The notes under the pieces are model-generated. The model had not been told where the DNA came from. It worked only from the letters and a program-made list of their open reading frames with translations, and searched no databases. From assembly GCA_009783855.1 (NCBI GenBank), contig WRCO01000009.1, positions 1-42,017 on the forward strand: a DNA stretch of 42,017 nucleotides. The letters run 5' to 3'. Shown here piece after piece: positions 1-8,112 of this stretch; the first letter of the stretch is position 1, and each line of letters starts with the position of its first letter. Source of the stretch: Alphaproteobacteria bacterium (GTDB lineage: Bacteria > Pseudomonadota > Alphaproteobacteria > Rs-D84). The translations under genes were made by a program, and so were the position numbers.

Positions 1-2
1 AT

Positions 3-848
3 GCCCCGATGCATGCACAATATCTTTCCTGGCCGGCTGACTGGGTACCGCCTGCGAACTGCACCGGTACAGAATGCCATATGATTGCGAATAATTGTCC
101 GTGGGTGTGCGACCCGGGGTATTTCCTTGACGGCGCGGCATGCAGCCCTTGTCTGGCGGGAACTTTCAAAGCAGTTGCCGGTAACCAGGCGTGCACATGG
201 TGCGGCAGCGGCAGCGGTAATAACCCTGGGTGGTACCAGCCGAACACCGGTCAAACAGAGTGTTTGCGATGCCCGCCCAATGATTGGATGCCACAGTATT
301 TTGGGGGCTATTGGTCCAGTTCATCAGGCGATGGCAGACACGTTCAAATAGCAAGTTGTCGCGTAAGTTGGGGCGACATACAGTTACCCACCGGGACTTT
401 TAACTTAAATTGTGCTCATTCTGGCGATTCTGGTGGCTTCGGTTATGGCGATTTTGACGGCACAGGCCCAAGGATTTTCTGTTGGCCGACGTCGGCGACA
501 TGTAACCCCGGGTACGAAAGCTTACTGGCAACCGGCGGTAGTTGGCGGATGGCAAATCGTCGGGATTTGGAACACTATTGCCGGCCGATACAGTGCGACA
601 GCGGTGTTACAAGATTGCGGGTCGGCGATTTGACTATACCGCTGGATAAATACAAACTGTCGACGCGTGCGATAAATATCCAGACCGCAGGCGGGACATG
701 TTATGTGCATTTGACCCAGGGGCAAAGGTCCGGCGGGGCGCTTAATATAAACATGTCCGGCACGGTGTATCATAACACCGAAAGATGCAGAATTGAAATA
801 GAAGCCGGCTGGGCGCAGGTTTTACGCTGCCCATGGCTTTCACAGTGA
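3..848 (+). CDS. Cysteine-rich surface/secreted protein with GCC2_GCC3/ephrin-receptor-like Cys repeat (5' end truncated by window)
   Basis: ORF is open to the window start in the frame of 9..848; motif CDPGYFLDGAACSPCLAGTFKAVAGNQACTWCGSGSG..YQPNTGQTECLRCP. Confidence 0.6.
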   Translation, partial: APMHAQYLSWPADWVPPANCTGTECHMIANNCPWVCDPGYFLDGAACSPCLAGTFKAVAGNQACTWCGSGSGNNPGWYQPNTGQTECLRCPPNDWMPQYFGGYWSSSSGDGRHVQIASCRVSWGDIQLPTGTFNLNCAHSGDSGGFGYGDFDGTGPRIFCWPTSATCNPGYESLLATGGSWRMANRRDLEHYCRPIQCDSGVTRLRVGDLTIPLDKYKLSTRAINIQTAGGTCYVHLTQGQRSGGALNINMSGTVYHNTERCRIEIEAGWAQVLRCPWLSQ

Positions 849-959
849 ATGTAAAAATGGGGACGCCAAATTCTCCGCCCATAAGCTTTGAACGTGAATA
901 TTGATGGAATGGCGTTATTACGCGCGGTAAAACCCGCCCCCAAAGACGCGGCGTATTTT

Positions 960-1274
960 TTATTCCCGTTGCTTTGCGGCAAGCATTTTTTTGAACAATT
1001 CAATATCCGTTACGGCGTTGTCTTCCGGTTTTTCGTCCACTGAACGCATCAGGGTCGGCCTATAGCCAAGTTTTGTCGCAATATAATGTATCCGATAAAC
1101 ATAGTCGAACGCTTCGGAACGTTTTTGCTGATAATCCGCGGCATCTTCGGACAGATTAAATCCAAAATCGCCGCCCCAGCCGTTGTGGTAATATTTGATA
1201 GCAACATCTATATGCGACATGCGCAGCAGATAAATCGGGGTTGAAATTCCCTTGTCCTTTGTTTTGCGGGTCAT
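960..1274 (-). CDS. Hypothetical protein (104 aa), overlaps rarA stop
   Basis: ORF coupled to the upstream rarA (ATGA overlap). Confidence 0.6.
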   Translation of the reverse strand: MTRKTKDKGISTPIYLLRMSHIDVAIKYYHNGWGGDFGFNLSEDAADYQQKRSEAFDYVYRIHYIATKLGYRPTLMRSVDEKPEDNAVTDIELFKKMLAAKQRE

Positions 1275-2599
1275 TGTTTGTTCCTTAATTTATTCCAGTA
1301 ATCCAATCGTTTTTTTATTTCTCTTTCGAACCCGATTTCTTTGGGCATATAGAAATTTTGGCGCCGCATGCTTTCAGGAAAGCAATTCTGGCCGCTGAAT
1401 ATTTCCGCCGTGTCGTGTTCGTAAATATATCCGGCGCCGTATCCCAATTCCCGCATCATGCGCGTCGGCGCGTTAAGTATGTTTTTCGGCGGTGTCAATG
1501 AACCGAATTTTTCCGCCGCGCCTTGCGCCGCGCCTTGCGCACGATAATTCGCATTCGATTTCGGCGCAGTGCCAAGATATATCACAAGCTGGGTCAATGC
1601 AAGGTCGCCTTCGGGGCTTCCCATTCTTTCGTAAATCTGCCACGCGGAAAGCGCGATTTGCATAGCCTGCGGGTCGGCAAGCCCGATGTCCTCCATCGCA
1701 AAACGCGTAAGGCGGCGGAACAGATACATCGGGTCCTGTCCCGCGCACATCATGCGCGCCGTCCAATACAGCGCCGCGTCCGTGTCGCTTGCGCGCAGCG
1801 ATTTGTGCACCGCGCTTATCAGATTAAAATGCTCGTCCCCCGATTTGTCCGAAAGCGGGGCGCGTTTTTGAATCGCTTTGTCCAGTTCGTCCGGCGACAG
1901 CGGTTCGTCGAAATTCGTATTGGAAAGATATTCCGCAGTGTTAAGTAAAAAACGCGCGTCGCCGTCCGCCATTTGGCAGACGTGAATTCGCGCTTCGCGC
2001 GACAGGGGCAATTTTTTGCCGATGTGTTTTTCCGCGCGTTCCAACAGTTCCATCAAATCTTCGGACGCGAGAGGCGCCAAGACGCCGATATGGCATCGCG
2101 ACAAAAGCGCGTTGTTGAGTTCGAACGACGGATTCTCCGTCGTCGCGCCGACGAATACCACCGTGCCGTTTTCGATATACGGCAACAGCACATCCTGTTG
2201 CGTTTTATTAAACCGGTGGATTTCATCAATGAACAGCAATGTGCCGCGGCCAAGCTCGCGATTCATTTTTGCGGTTTCCATAATCTTTTTTATATCCGCC
2301 GTGCCGACGAATACCGCGGATGTCGGGACGAACTCCATGTCCGTCGTATTTGCCAAAGCGCGCGCGATTGTCGTTTTGCCGCATCCGGGCGGTCCCCATA
2401 AAAGCAGATTGGAAAGATGCCCCGATTCGGTCATTTGGCGCACTATGCCGTTGGCCCCAAGCAGGGATTTTTGCCCGATTATATCGTCTATTATTTTTGG
2501 CCGCATGCGTTCGGCAAGCGGCGCGTGCGCCGTATCGGAAGGCGTAAGGCGTGAAGCGTCGGGCACTGTGGTAATGATTTTATTGTCTTTTTTTGGCAT
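1271..2599 (-). CDS. rarA: Replication-associated recombination protein A (AAA+ ATPase, RarA/MgsA)
   Basis: LLLWGPPGCGKTTIARALA Walker A, LLFIDEIHRFNKTQQD Walker B, VGATTENPSFELN. Confidence 0.93.
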   Translation of the reverse strand: MPKKDNKIITTVPDASRLTPSDTAHAPLAERMRPKIIDDIIGQKSLLGANGIVRQMTESGHLSNLLLWGPPGCGKTTIARALANTTDMEFVPTSAVFVGTADIKKIMETAKMNRELGRGTLLFIDEIHRFNKTQQDVLLPYIENGTVVFVGATTENPSFELNNALLSRCHIGVLAPLASEDLMELLERAEKHIGKKLPLSREARIHVCQMADGDARFLLNTAEYLSNTNFDEPLSPDELDKAIQKRAPLSDKSGDEHFNLISAVHKSLRASDTDAALYWTARMMCAGQDPMYLFRRLTRFAMEDIGLADPQAMQIALSAWQIYERMGSPEGDLALTQLVIYLGTAPKSNANYRAQGAAQGAAEKFGSLTPPKNILNAPTRMMRELGYGAGYIYEHDTAEIFSGQNCFPESMRRQNFYMPKEIGFEREIKKRLDYWNKLRNKQ

Positions 2600-2670
2600 T
2601 TTATTAAGATTTTATTTGCATTTTATTTATAACATGATAATTATAATCCAAATAAAGGCGTTTGCAAGAC

Positions 2671-3045
2671 ATGAAACATTCAATATTGGACACGGGCGAT
2701 ATTGCGCGGCTTGCCGCGGCGGCGATGCAGTCTATGCTGGGACTCTCCATTGAAGATGCCGTGCGACAGGCGACCGAATCGCTTCGCCGGGCGACGGCCA
2801 CGCAACTTACCGCAAAGCAGGTCGCGGATTCCGTACGGCCCGACGCAATCATGTGTTTCGAAGACGGCACATGGCACATCATGCTGCGCCGGTATGTAAA
2901 GCGAAAATTCGGTCTGTCCCCGGAACAATATCGCGCAAAATGGGGACTTCCGGACGATTATCCGTTTGTTGCCCCGCAATACGCCGCGGCGCGGTCAAAG
3001 ATTGCCAAAAAGACGGGCCTTGGGCGGCGGGTTCAAAATGGTTGA
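2671..3045 (+). CDS. MucR/Ros family transcriptional regulator
   Basis: CFEDGTWHIMLRRYVKRKFGLSPEQYRAKWGLPDDYPFVAPQYAAARSKIAKKTGLG, typical MucR C-terminal core. Start given as the ATG of MKHSIL. Confidence 0.85.
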   Translation: MKHSILDTGDIARLAAAAMQSMLGLSIEDAVRQATESLRRATATQLTAKQVADSVRPDAIMCFEDGTWHIMLRRYVKRKFGLSPEQYRAKWGLPDDYPFVAPQYAAARSKIAKKTGLGRRVQNG

Positions 3046-3093
3046 CTTATGCGGCGCGCGTGCTATAAACACTGCGATAAAAAAGGATAAAAG

Positions 3094-3291
3094 ATGGAAC
3101 ATAAATACGACGACACACTGCCCATATACAACGGCCTTACGGAAAAAGAACATAACGAAGCAAGACAGGTAAGGTCGGCCGTAAGAGAACAGGAAATGCT
3201 TGACCGCCCAAGTCTGGTATTGGACGCCATTATCCATTTTCATATGGTATGCACCAAAGCGGTCGCCAGGTTTGCCGGCAAAGGCAAATAA
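3094..3291 (+). CDS. Hypothetical small protein (65 aa)
   Basis: ORF preceded by aaaaggataaaag (SD-like). Confidence 0.55.
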   Translation: MEHKYDDTLPIYNGLTEKEHNEARQVRSAVREQEMLDRPSLVLDAIIHFHMVCTKAVARFAGKGK

Positions 3292-3311
3292 TTAAAACCG
3301 AACCGTCCCGT

Positions 3312-4070
3312 TTATTTTTTTACCAAGACAATATACCTGGTTTCGTTCGCGCCGAACATGTCTTTCTTTTTATATCGCGTGTCAAGGCCCGCCTCTGGCG
3401 GGATTTGGAAATTTGAATTTTGAATTTTGAGTTTTGATTTTTTGACCTGTTCCAGAATCCAATCGAAATAGTCAAGATGGTCCGTCGCGACAAGTATCCG
3501 GCCGGCCGGCGTCAAACGTCCGGCAAGTTCGTTCAAGAATTCTGTCGACAGCAATCGGCGCTTTTCATGCCGCGCTTTGGGCCACGGGTCGGGGTGGAGG
3601 ATGTAAATCTTTGCAAAGCAAAGATTTGCAGAGTTTAGAGTTGAGAGTTGAGAGTTTGGGTTCAACAGCTTGCGAATGTCATCGGGCCAGATGCGGATAT
3701 TTTTGTATTCTGATTTTACTATATTGTCTAAACTCTCAACTCTCAACTCCAAACTCTGTTGCGCCATTGCTGAAAGCAATGACGCAACGCCGTTGATAAA
3801 AGGCTCTGCCCCTATGATTTGAAGGGATTGAGAATTTTCAGCAAGGTGCAGAATGTGTTCGCCCGCGCCGAAGCCTATTTCGAGAATTGCGTTGTTTGCA
3901 GGGGTCGAACATCTTGCGTCCAGGGGTCGAATATCTTCGACCCCTGCATCAATTTGCACAGGTGATAATGCTGGCAACAGGTTATCAACCAGCCATTGCT
4001 TTCTTGCAGAGAGTTTCTTGCCGTGCACCCGGCCGAATGTCCGCGGGTAATAATTTTTTGCTATTTCCAT
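3312..4070 (-). CDS. trmB: tRNA (guanine-N7)-methyltransferase with repeat-derived insertions
   Basis: AILEIGFGAGEHILHLAE, IGAEPFINGVA, IYILHPDPWPKARHEKRR; start MEIAKNYYPRTFGR at 4070. Confidence 0.9.
   Translation of the reverse strand: MEIAKNYYPRTFGRVHGKKLSARKQWLVDNLLPALSPVQIDAGVEDIRPLDARCSTPANNAILEIGFGAGEHILHLAENSQSLQIIGAEPFINGVASLLSAMAQQSLELRVESLDNIVKSEYKNIRIWPDDIRKLLNPNSQLSTLNSANLCFAKIYILHPDPWPKARHEKRRLLSTEFLNELAGRLTPAGRILVATDHLDYFDWILEQVKKSKLKIQNSNFQIPPEAGLDTRYKKKDMFGANETRYIVLVKK
3401..3446. repeat. Heptad-periodic repeat block (GATTTTT/GAATTTT word) inside trmB
   Basis: ggatttg gaaattt gaatttt gaatttt gagtttt gattttt. Confidence 0.8.
3605..3627. repeat. Perfect palindrome (10-bp arms, 3-nt loop) inside trmB
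   Basis: aaatctttgc-aaa-gcaaagattt. Confidence 0.85.
3631..3658. repeat. Heptad repeat block (gagttta gagttga gagttga gagtttg), left arm of inverted pair in trmB
   Basis: Period 7; reverse-complement partner at 3728..3758. Confidence 0.9.
3728..3758. repeat. Heptad repeat block (ctaaact ctcaact ctcaact ccaaact), right arm of inverted pair in trmB
   Basis: Period 7; inverted with respect to 3631..3658. Confidence 0.9.
3758..3788. repeat. Near-perfect palindrome inside trmB
   Basis: gttgcgccattgct-gaa-agcaatgacgcaac (13/14 paired). Confidence 0.8.
3899..3946. repeat. caggggtcgaa direct copy plus perfect 11-bp hairpin inside trmB
   Basis: caggggtcgaa (3899) and caggggtcgaa-tatc-ttcgacccctg (3921-3946). 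Confidence 0.85.
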
Positions 4071-4110
4071 AATTCCAGTATAAAATACGGGTTTGTAAAA
4101 GGCAAATAAT

Positions 4111-4662
4111 ATGAAAGAGTTTCCGGAAATTATAAAAGACGGCGACATTGAATTGCGGCGGCCGGCCGCAACGTTCGACAACGCGCGCATGACGTTTGAC
4201 GCGGTCGACAGTAATCGCGAATATCTGGGCGGGTTTTTAGCCTGGCCGAAACATGTGGTGTCACCGGAATCCCAATTTGAATGGCTGATGAAAATAAACG
4301 AAACGAAAGACCATTGGCTTGTTTATGTCGATGGCAAGTTTGCCGGCGCGGTCAGTTTTGTACACATGCATCGCACGCCGGAAAAAAGATGGGCGGAAAT
4401 CGGCGCCTGGACAGGTCCGGAATTCGCGGGCAAGGGCGTCGCAACGCGCGCGGTGAAGATGCTTGAAGATATGGCATTCGAGACCGGTGAAATCGAAAGA
4501 GTGCAATTGGTGATAGATGATCTGAACATCGGAAGCTGGCGCATAGCGGAAAAACTTGGCTATACTTTGGAAGGCATTTTGCGAAATTATATTTATGGCG
4601 GAACGAAAGCGTCCGGCGATATGCGCATGTATTCGAAACTTAAATCGGAATGGAAGAAATGA
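4111..4662 (+). CDS. GNAT family N-acetyltransferase (RimJ/RimL-like)
   Basis: AEIGAWTGPEFAGKGVATRAVKMLEDMAFE...NIGSWRIAEKLGYTLEGILRNYI. Confidence 0.9.
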   Translation: MKEFPEIIKDGDIELRRPAATFDNARMTFDAVDSNREYLGGFLAWPKHVVSPESQFEWLMKINETKDHWLVYVDGKFAGAVSFVHMHRTPEKRWAEIGAWTGPEFAGKGVATRAVKMLEDMAFETGEIERVQLVIDDLNIGSWRIAEKLGYTLEGILRNYIYGGTKASGDMRMYSKLKSEWKK

Positions 4663-6287
4663 GAACAGGTTTATCAAAAGATTTAATTGCGCGGGTTTTG
4701 GGCGGTGCGCCGAAATGGACCATTGCGGAGTTGGAGGAAAAATATCCGCCGCGGGATTTGGGGCGACAAGGTCTCGGCCCTGCGGAGCAGGGACGGATGG
4801 TCACCCGATTCGGACCAAGTCCCACGGGCATGTTTCATACAGGGAATTTATATCCGACGATTGTCAGCAAAAAATTGGCGCAGCAATCGGGCGGCGTATT
4901 TTATCTTCGCATAGAGGATACCGACACCAAGCGCGAAGTTCCCGGCGCGGTGGATGTCGTCGTAAGTTCTCTTGCGAAATTCGGGCTTAACGTCGACGAA
5001 GGCATGGTTGGCGATAACAAAGAAGTCGGCGAATACGGACCGTATACGCAAAGCGCGCGCAAGGATATTTATAATGCGGTCGCGGCGGAATTGCTGGCGA
5101 CGGGCCGCGCGTATCCTTGTTTTCTGTCGCCCGAAGAGATGGATGAAATCCGCGGCATGCAATCTGCGAAAGGGCTTCCAACGGGGATTTACGGTTCGTT
5201 CGCGCGCGACCGCGACCTGTCCGAAGATGATATTCTTGCCCGGCTTGATGCCGGCAAGGCGCCGTCGATTCGTTTGTATTCCACCGGCGACCCGTCGCGG
5301 CGGATTTTTTGTAAAGAGGGGATTCGCGGTTCTATGGCACTCCCTGAAAATAATGATGACATTGTTGTTATAAAATCCGGCGACGGTCTTCCGACTTATC
5401 ATTTTGCGATGCTGTGCGACGACCATTTTATGCGGACCACGCATATAGTTCGCGATGCGTCGTACCTGTCGTCCTTATCGTTGCATGTCCAGATGTTTAA
5501 TATGATGGGCTGGGCGCCGCCGGTTTTTATTCACAATTCGACAATAGACATCTTGGATGCGGAAACCGGCAACCGGCGCAAGCTGTCCAAACGCAAGGAC
5601 AGGATGGCGGCGGTCGCAAATCTTTGGGCGGACGGCTGGGCGCCGGAACCCGTATTGGAATATGTGTTTAATTTGATAGTGTCCGGATATGAAGACGCAA
5701 AGACGAAAAATGCAGGCCTGACCATTTGGGAATATCCGGTCAATATCAAAAAACTTCCAGCCAGCGGCGCGCTGTTCGATATAAAGAAACTGGAATGGTG
5801 GGCAAAGGAATTTATCGCAGGCCTTGACGAATCGAAATATGAAATTACGGACAGGGTTATGGAATGGGCAAAAGAATATTCGCCGGAATGGTATGCGCGA
5901 ATAAAAGACAATCGTGAATATTTGCACAGGGTGCTGGATATCGAACGCGATAACCCGAAACGCATCCGGAAAGATTTTGTTACGTGGAAACAGACGCTGG
6001 AAGAAGTTGCGTATTTCTTTGATGATTTGTTTGTGAAATCCGATGCCGAAATTAATAAAGATGTATTACGCGGATTCCTCTCGCCCTATGATTCAAAGGA
6101 CTTGAAAGATTTATGGTGGGAAAAGATTGTTGCGATTGCGGAAAAACTTGGGCTGAAAAATGGCGATGTCGCGATGGCTTTGCGAATCGCTTTAACTGGC
6201 CGCGAAAACGCGCCGGATTTATATTCGGTTATGCAGGTTATGGGTGAAGAGCGTGTTCGGGAAAGGATTGAAGCATGTCTGAAATAA
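4650..6287 (+). CDS. gltX: Glutamate--tRNA ligase, long N-terminal-extension type
   Basis: MVTRFGPSPTGMFHTGNL (HIGH-like motif), RRKLSKRKD (KMSKS-like), N-terminal ELEEKYPPRDL extension. Confidence 0.92.
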   Translation: MEEMRTGLSKDLIARVLGGAPKWTIAELEEKYPPRDLGRQGLGPAEQGRMVTRFGPSPTGMFHTGNLYPTIVSKKLAQQSGGVFYLRIEDTDTKREVPGAVDVVVSSLAKFGLNVDEGMVGDNKEVGEYGPYTQSARKDIYNAVAAELLATGRAYPCFLSPEEMDEIRGMQSAKGLPTGIYGSFARDRDLSEDDILARLDAGKAPSIRLYSTGDPSRRIFCKEGIRGSMALPENNDDIVVIKSGDGLPTYHFAMLCDDHFMRTTHIVRDASYLSSLSLHVQMFNMMGWAPPVFIHNSTIDILDAETGNRRKLSKRKDRMAAVANLWADGWAPEPVLEYVFNLIVSGYEDAKTKNAGLTIWEYPVNIKKLPASGALFDIKKLEWWAKEFIAGLDESKYEITDRVMEWAKEYSPEWYARIKDNREYLHRVLDIERDNPKRIRKDFVTWKQTLEEVAYFFDDLFVKSDAEINKDVLRGFLSPYDSKDLKDLWWEKIVAIAEKLGLKNGDVAMALRIALTGRENAPDLYSVMQVMGEERVRERIEACLK

Positions 6288-6715
6288 TCATCCGCAAGGC
6301 AGAGCCGCGGGATTTTGAAGCAGTTCAAGAAATCCAAAGGGCGGGACGATTGTTCGCATGTCTGGATCCAAATTGCGACAGTGTGATTCCGATAAACGAA
6401 ATGGAAGAGCACTCGGGCTCGCCCAACGGACTGTTTGGTGTTGCCGAGGTGCACGATTTGGTCGTGGGATTTATCTTTGGTGAAAAGCTGGTCGCGGCAT
6501 GGGTATTGGCAAGTTATTTCGCGGTGCGTCCTGATTACCGCGGTTCGGAAGTTTTTATAAAATTGGGGGCCTGGTTTGTGGAAGAGGCGAAAAAACGCGG
6601 CGCAAAGCACATATTCATGTACACGGATGCGAATAACAAAAAGTTGATAAACTTTTACAAACGATTTGACTTCCGTGCCGGCGGCGACTATGTAGAAATG
6701 ATAAAGGAGATATAA
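6275..6715 (+). CDS. GNAT family N-acetyltransferase
   Basis: IRKAEPRDFEAVQEIQRAG...YFAVRPDYRGSEVFIKLGAWFVEEAKKRGAKHIFMYTDANNKKLINFYKRFDFRAGGDYVEM. Confidence 0.85.
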   Translation: MSEIIIRKAEPRDFEAVQEIQRAGRLFACLDPNCDSVIPINEMEEHSGSPNGLFGVAEVHDLVVGFIFGEKLVAAWVLASYFAVRPDYRGSEVFIKLGAWFVEEAKKRGAKHIFMYTDANNKKLINFYKRFDFRAGGDYVEMIKEI

Positions 6716-7180
6716 ATGAAATTCGAAGGTAGAAACTATTTTAATAAAAATGCGCTTTATGAACTGGACAGGCGGGGGTATACGGTCCACGACATGTATC
6801 TTGCCGAGACAAGAACGGTATATCAAACGCACAAGGACTGGATGGGGCATCCCGAGATTTGTTACCAGGTTAGAAAGATGAATCGTTTCGATAGGAACCA
6901 ATCGTTCATTGGCACAAGATTTATCAAAACCGAAAAGGTCATCAGCATTTTAATTGGGCGCACCCACTTGCACGAAGTAATGTATTTTGCATTCTGCGGA
7001 AACCAATATGCATGCAGTTCCAAAAGCATCGACGTAGCGGTGCAGAAATTGTGTTCCGTGCTTGGGGCGGCGCGAAAGCCAAGCAACCAGAAACCCACCA
7101 CCAACGGAACCAACAAACTTGACGGTAATATTTACACCCTTTGGTTTAATGGCGAAAGGGTAAAAGCAAAGGTTTATTAA
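6716..7180 (+). CDS. Hypothetical protein (154 aa)
   Basis: Intact ORF directly downstream of the GNAT gene, preceded by aaaggagat. Confidence 0.6.
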   Translation: MKFEGRNYFNKNALYELDRRGYTVHDMYLAETRTVYQTHKDWMGHPEICYQVRKMNRFDRNQSFIGTRFIKTEKVISILIGRTHLHEVMYFAFCGNQYACSSKSIDVAVQKLCSVLGAARKPSNQKPTTNGTNKLDGNIYTLWFNGERVKAKVY

Positions 7181-7197
7181 TTATAAAGGAGAAAAAA

Positions 7198-7953
7198 ATG
7201 GTAAAAAATAAAAAACCAAGAAAATGTGTCCGCGCGCGGTGCGTGCGCAAAGACCCGCGCGGCAATCTTTTGCTTCGCGTTATACAGGCGACCGGGAATT
7301 TCCGGTGGGAGCGCGTGCCATCGAAATTCGAATGGGTGATGGATATTTTGACCCACGGGATTGGAATCGGGCTTGCCATTGCGGGGCTTGTCATTCTTGT
7401 GGTATTTGCGTCGCTTGCCGGCAATCCGTGGGCGATTGTGTCGACCGCGATTTTCGGAACGACAATGTTCACGCTTTATTTCGGGTCGACTATGTGTCAC
7501 GCGATGATAGGGCAAAAATCCGAAACATTTTTCGAAGTTTGGGACAGCGTCGCCATATACGGCCTGATTGCGGGAACCTATACGCCGTTCCTTTTGGTGA
7601 ATATGCGTGGTTGGATAGGCTGGACCGTGTTTGCGGTTCTTTGGATAATCACGGCAGTCGGCGCGTATATGAAAATACGAAACCCAAAGCGCCAGCCGAA
7701 ATGGATAACCCTGTTGTATCTGGCGATGGGTTGGACTATGTTGCTCATCCTGCCGAAAGTTTTGGAAACAGTGCCGGTGCGTGCGCTTTGGTTCATGCTG
7801 GCCGGCGGTTTATCGTATTCGATTGGAATTCTGTTTTATGTATGGCGCAAGCTTAAATTCAGCCACATGGTATGGCATCTGTTTGTCATGGCCGGAAGCA
7901 TCAGTTTTTTCTTTGCAGTATTATACGGAACTATTCTAGACTATGTAAGGTGA
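7198..7953 (+). CDS. Hemolysin III family / PAQR-like membrane protein
   Basis: EWVMDILTHGIGIGLAIAG..., STMCHAM, DSVAIYGLIAGTYTPFLL; multiple TM segments; SD aaaggagaaaaaa. Confidence 0.88.
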   Translation: MVKNKKPRKCVRARCVRKDPRGNLLLRVIQATGNFRWERVPSKFEWVMDILTHGIGIGLAIAGLVILVVFASLAGNPWAIVSTAIFGTTMFTLYFGSTMCHAMIGQKSETFFEVWDSVAIYGLIAGTYTPFLLVNMRGWIGWTVFAVLWIITAVGAYMKIRNPKRQPKWITLLYLAMGWTMLLILPKVLETVPVRALWFMLAGGLSYSIGILFYVWRKLKFSHMVWHLFVMAGSISFFFAVLYGTILDYVR

Positions 7954-7960
7954 TTTTTCC

Positions 7961-8051
7961 GTCCGAAACTGCATTGCGGGCGTTGGGCGGCCATCGTGTA
8001 TGCTCCAATACACGTCGGGTCACCCGCCGCCCGCAAGTCAGGCTAACGGAC
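7961..8051. repeat. Composite nested palindromic element between hlyIII-like gene and thrS
   Basis: Nested arms gtccg/cggac, ttgcgggcg/cgcccgcaa, cgtgta/tacacg. Confidence 0.6.
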
Positions 8052-8112
8052 AAAAATGATTTGATTTTTTGAATTTTTGTTTACAATGTCATGGAAATAA
8101 AAGGTTGTTATT

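Noticed and set aside
1523-2753. Several plus-strand ORFs (141, 142, 245 aa) opposite rarA
   Set aside because: Antisense shadows of the clearly conserved RarA coding frame.
7076-7120. Possible heptad block in the 154-aa gene (aaccaga aacccac caccaac ggaacca)
   Set aside because: Periodicity drifts after three units; too weak to claim.
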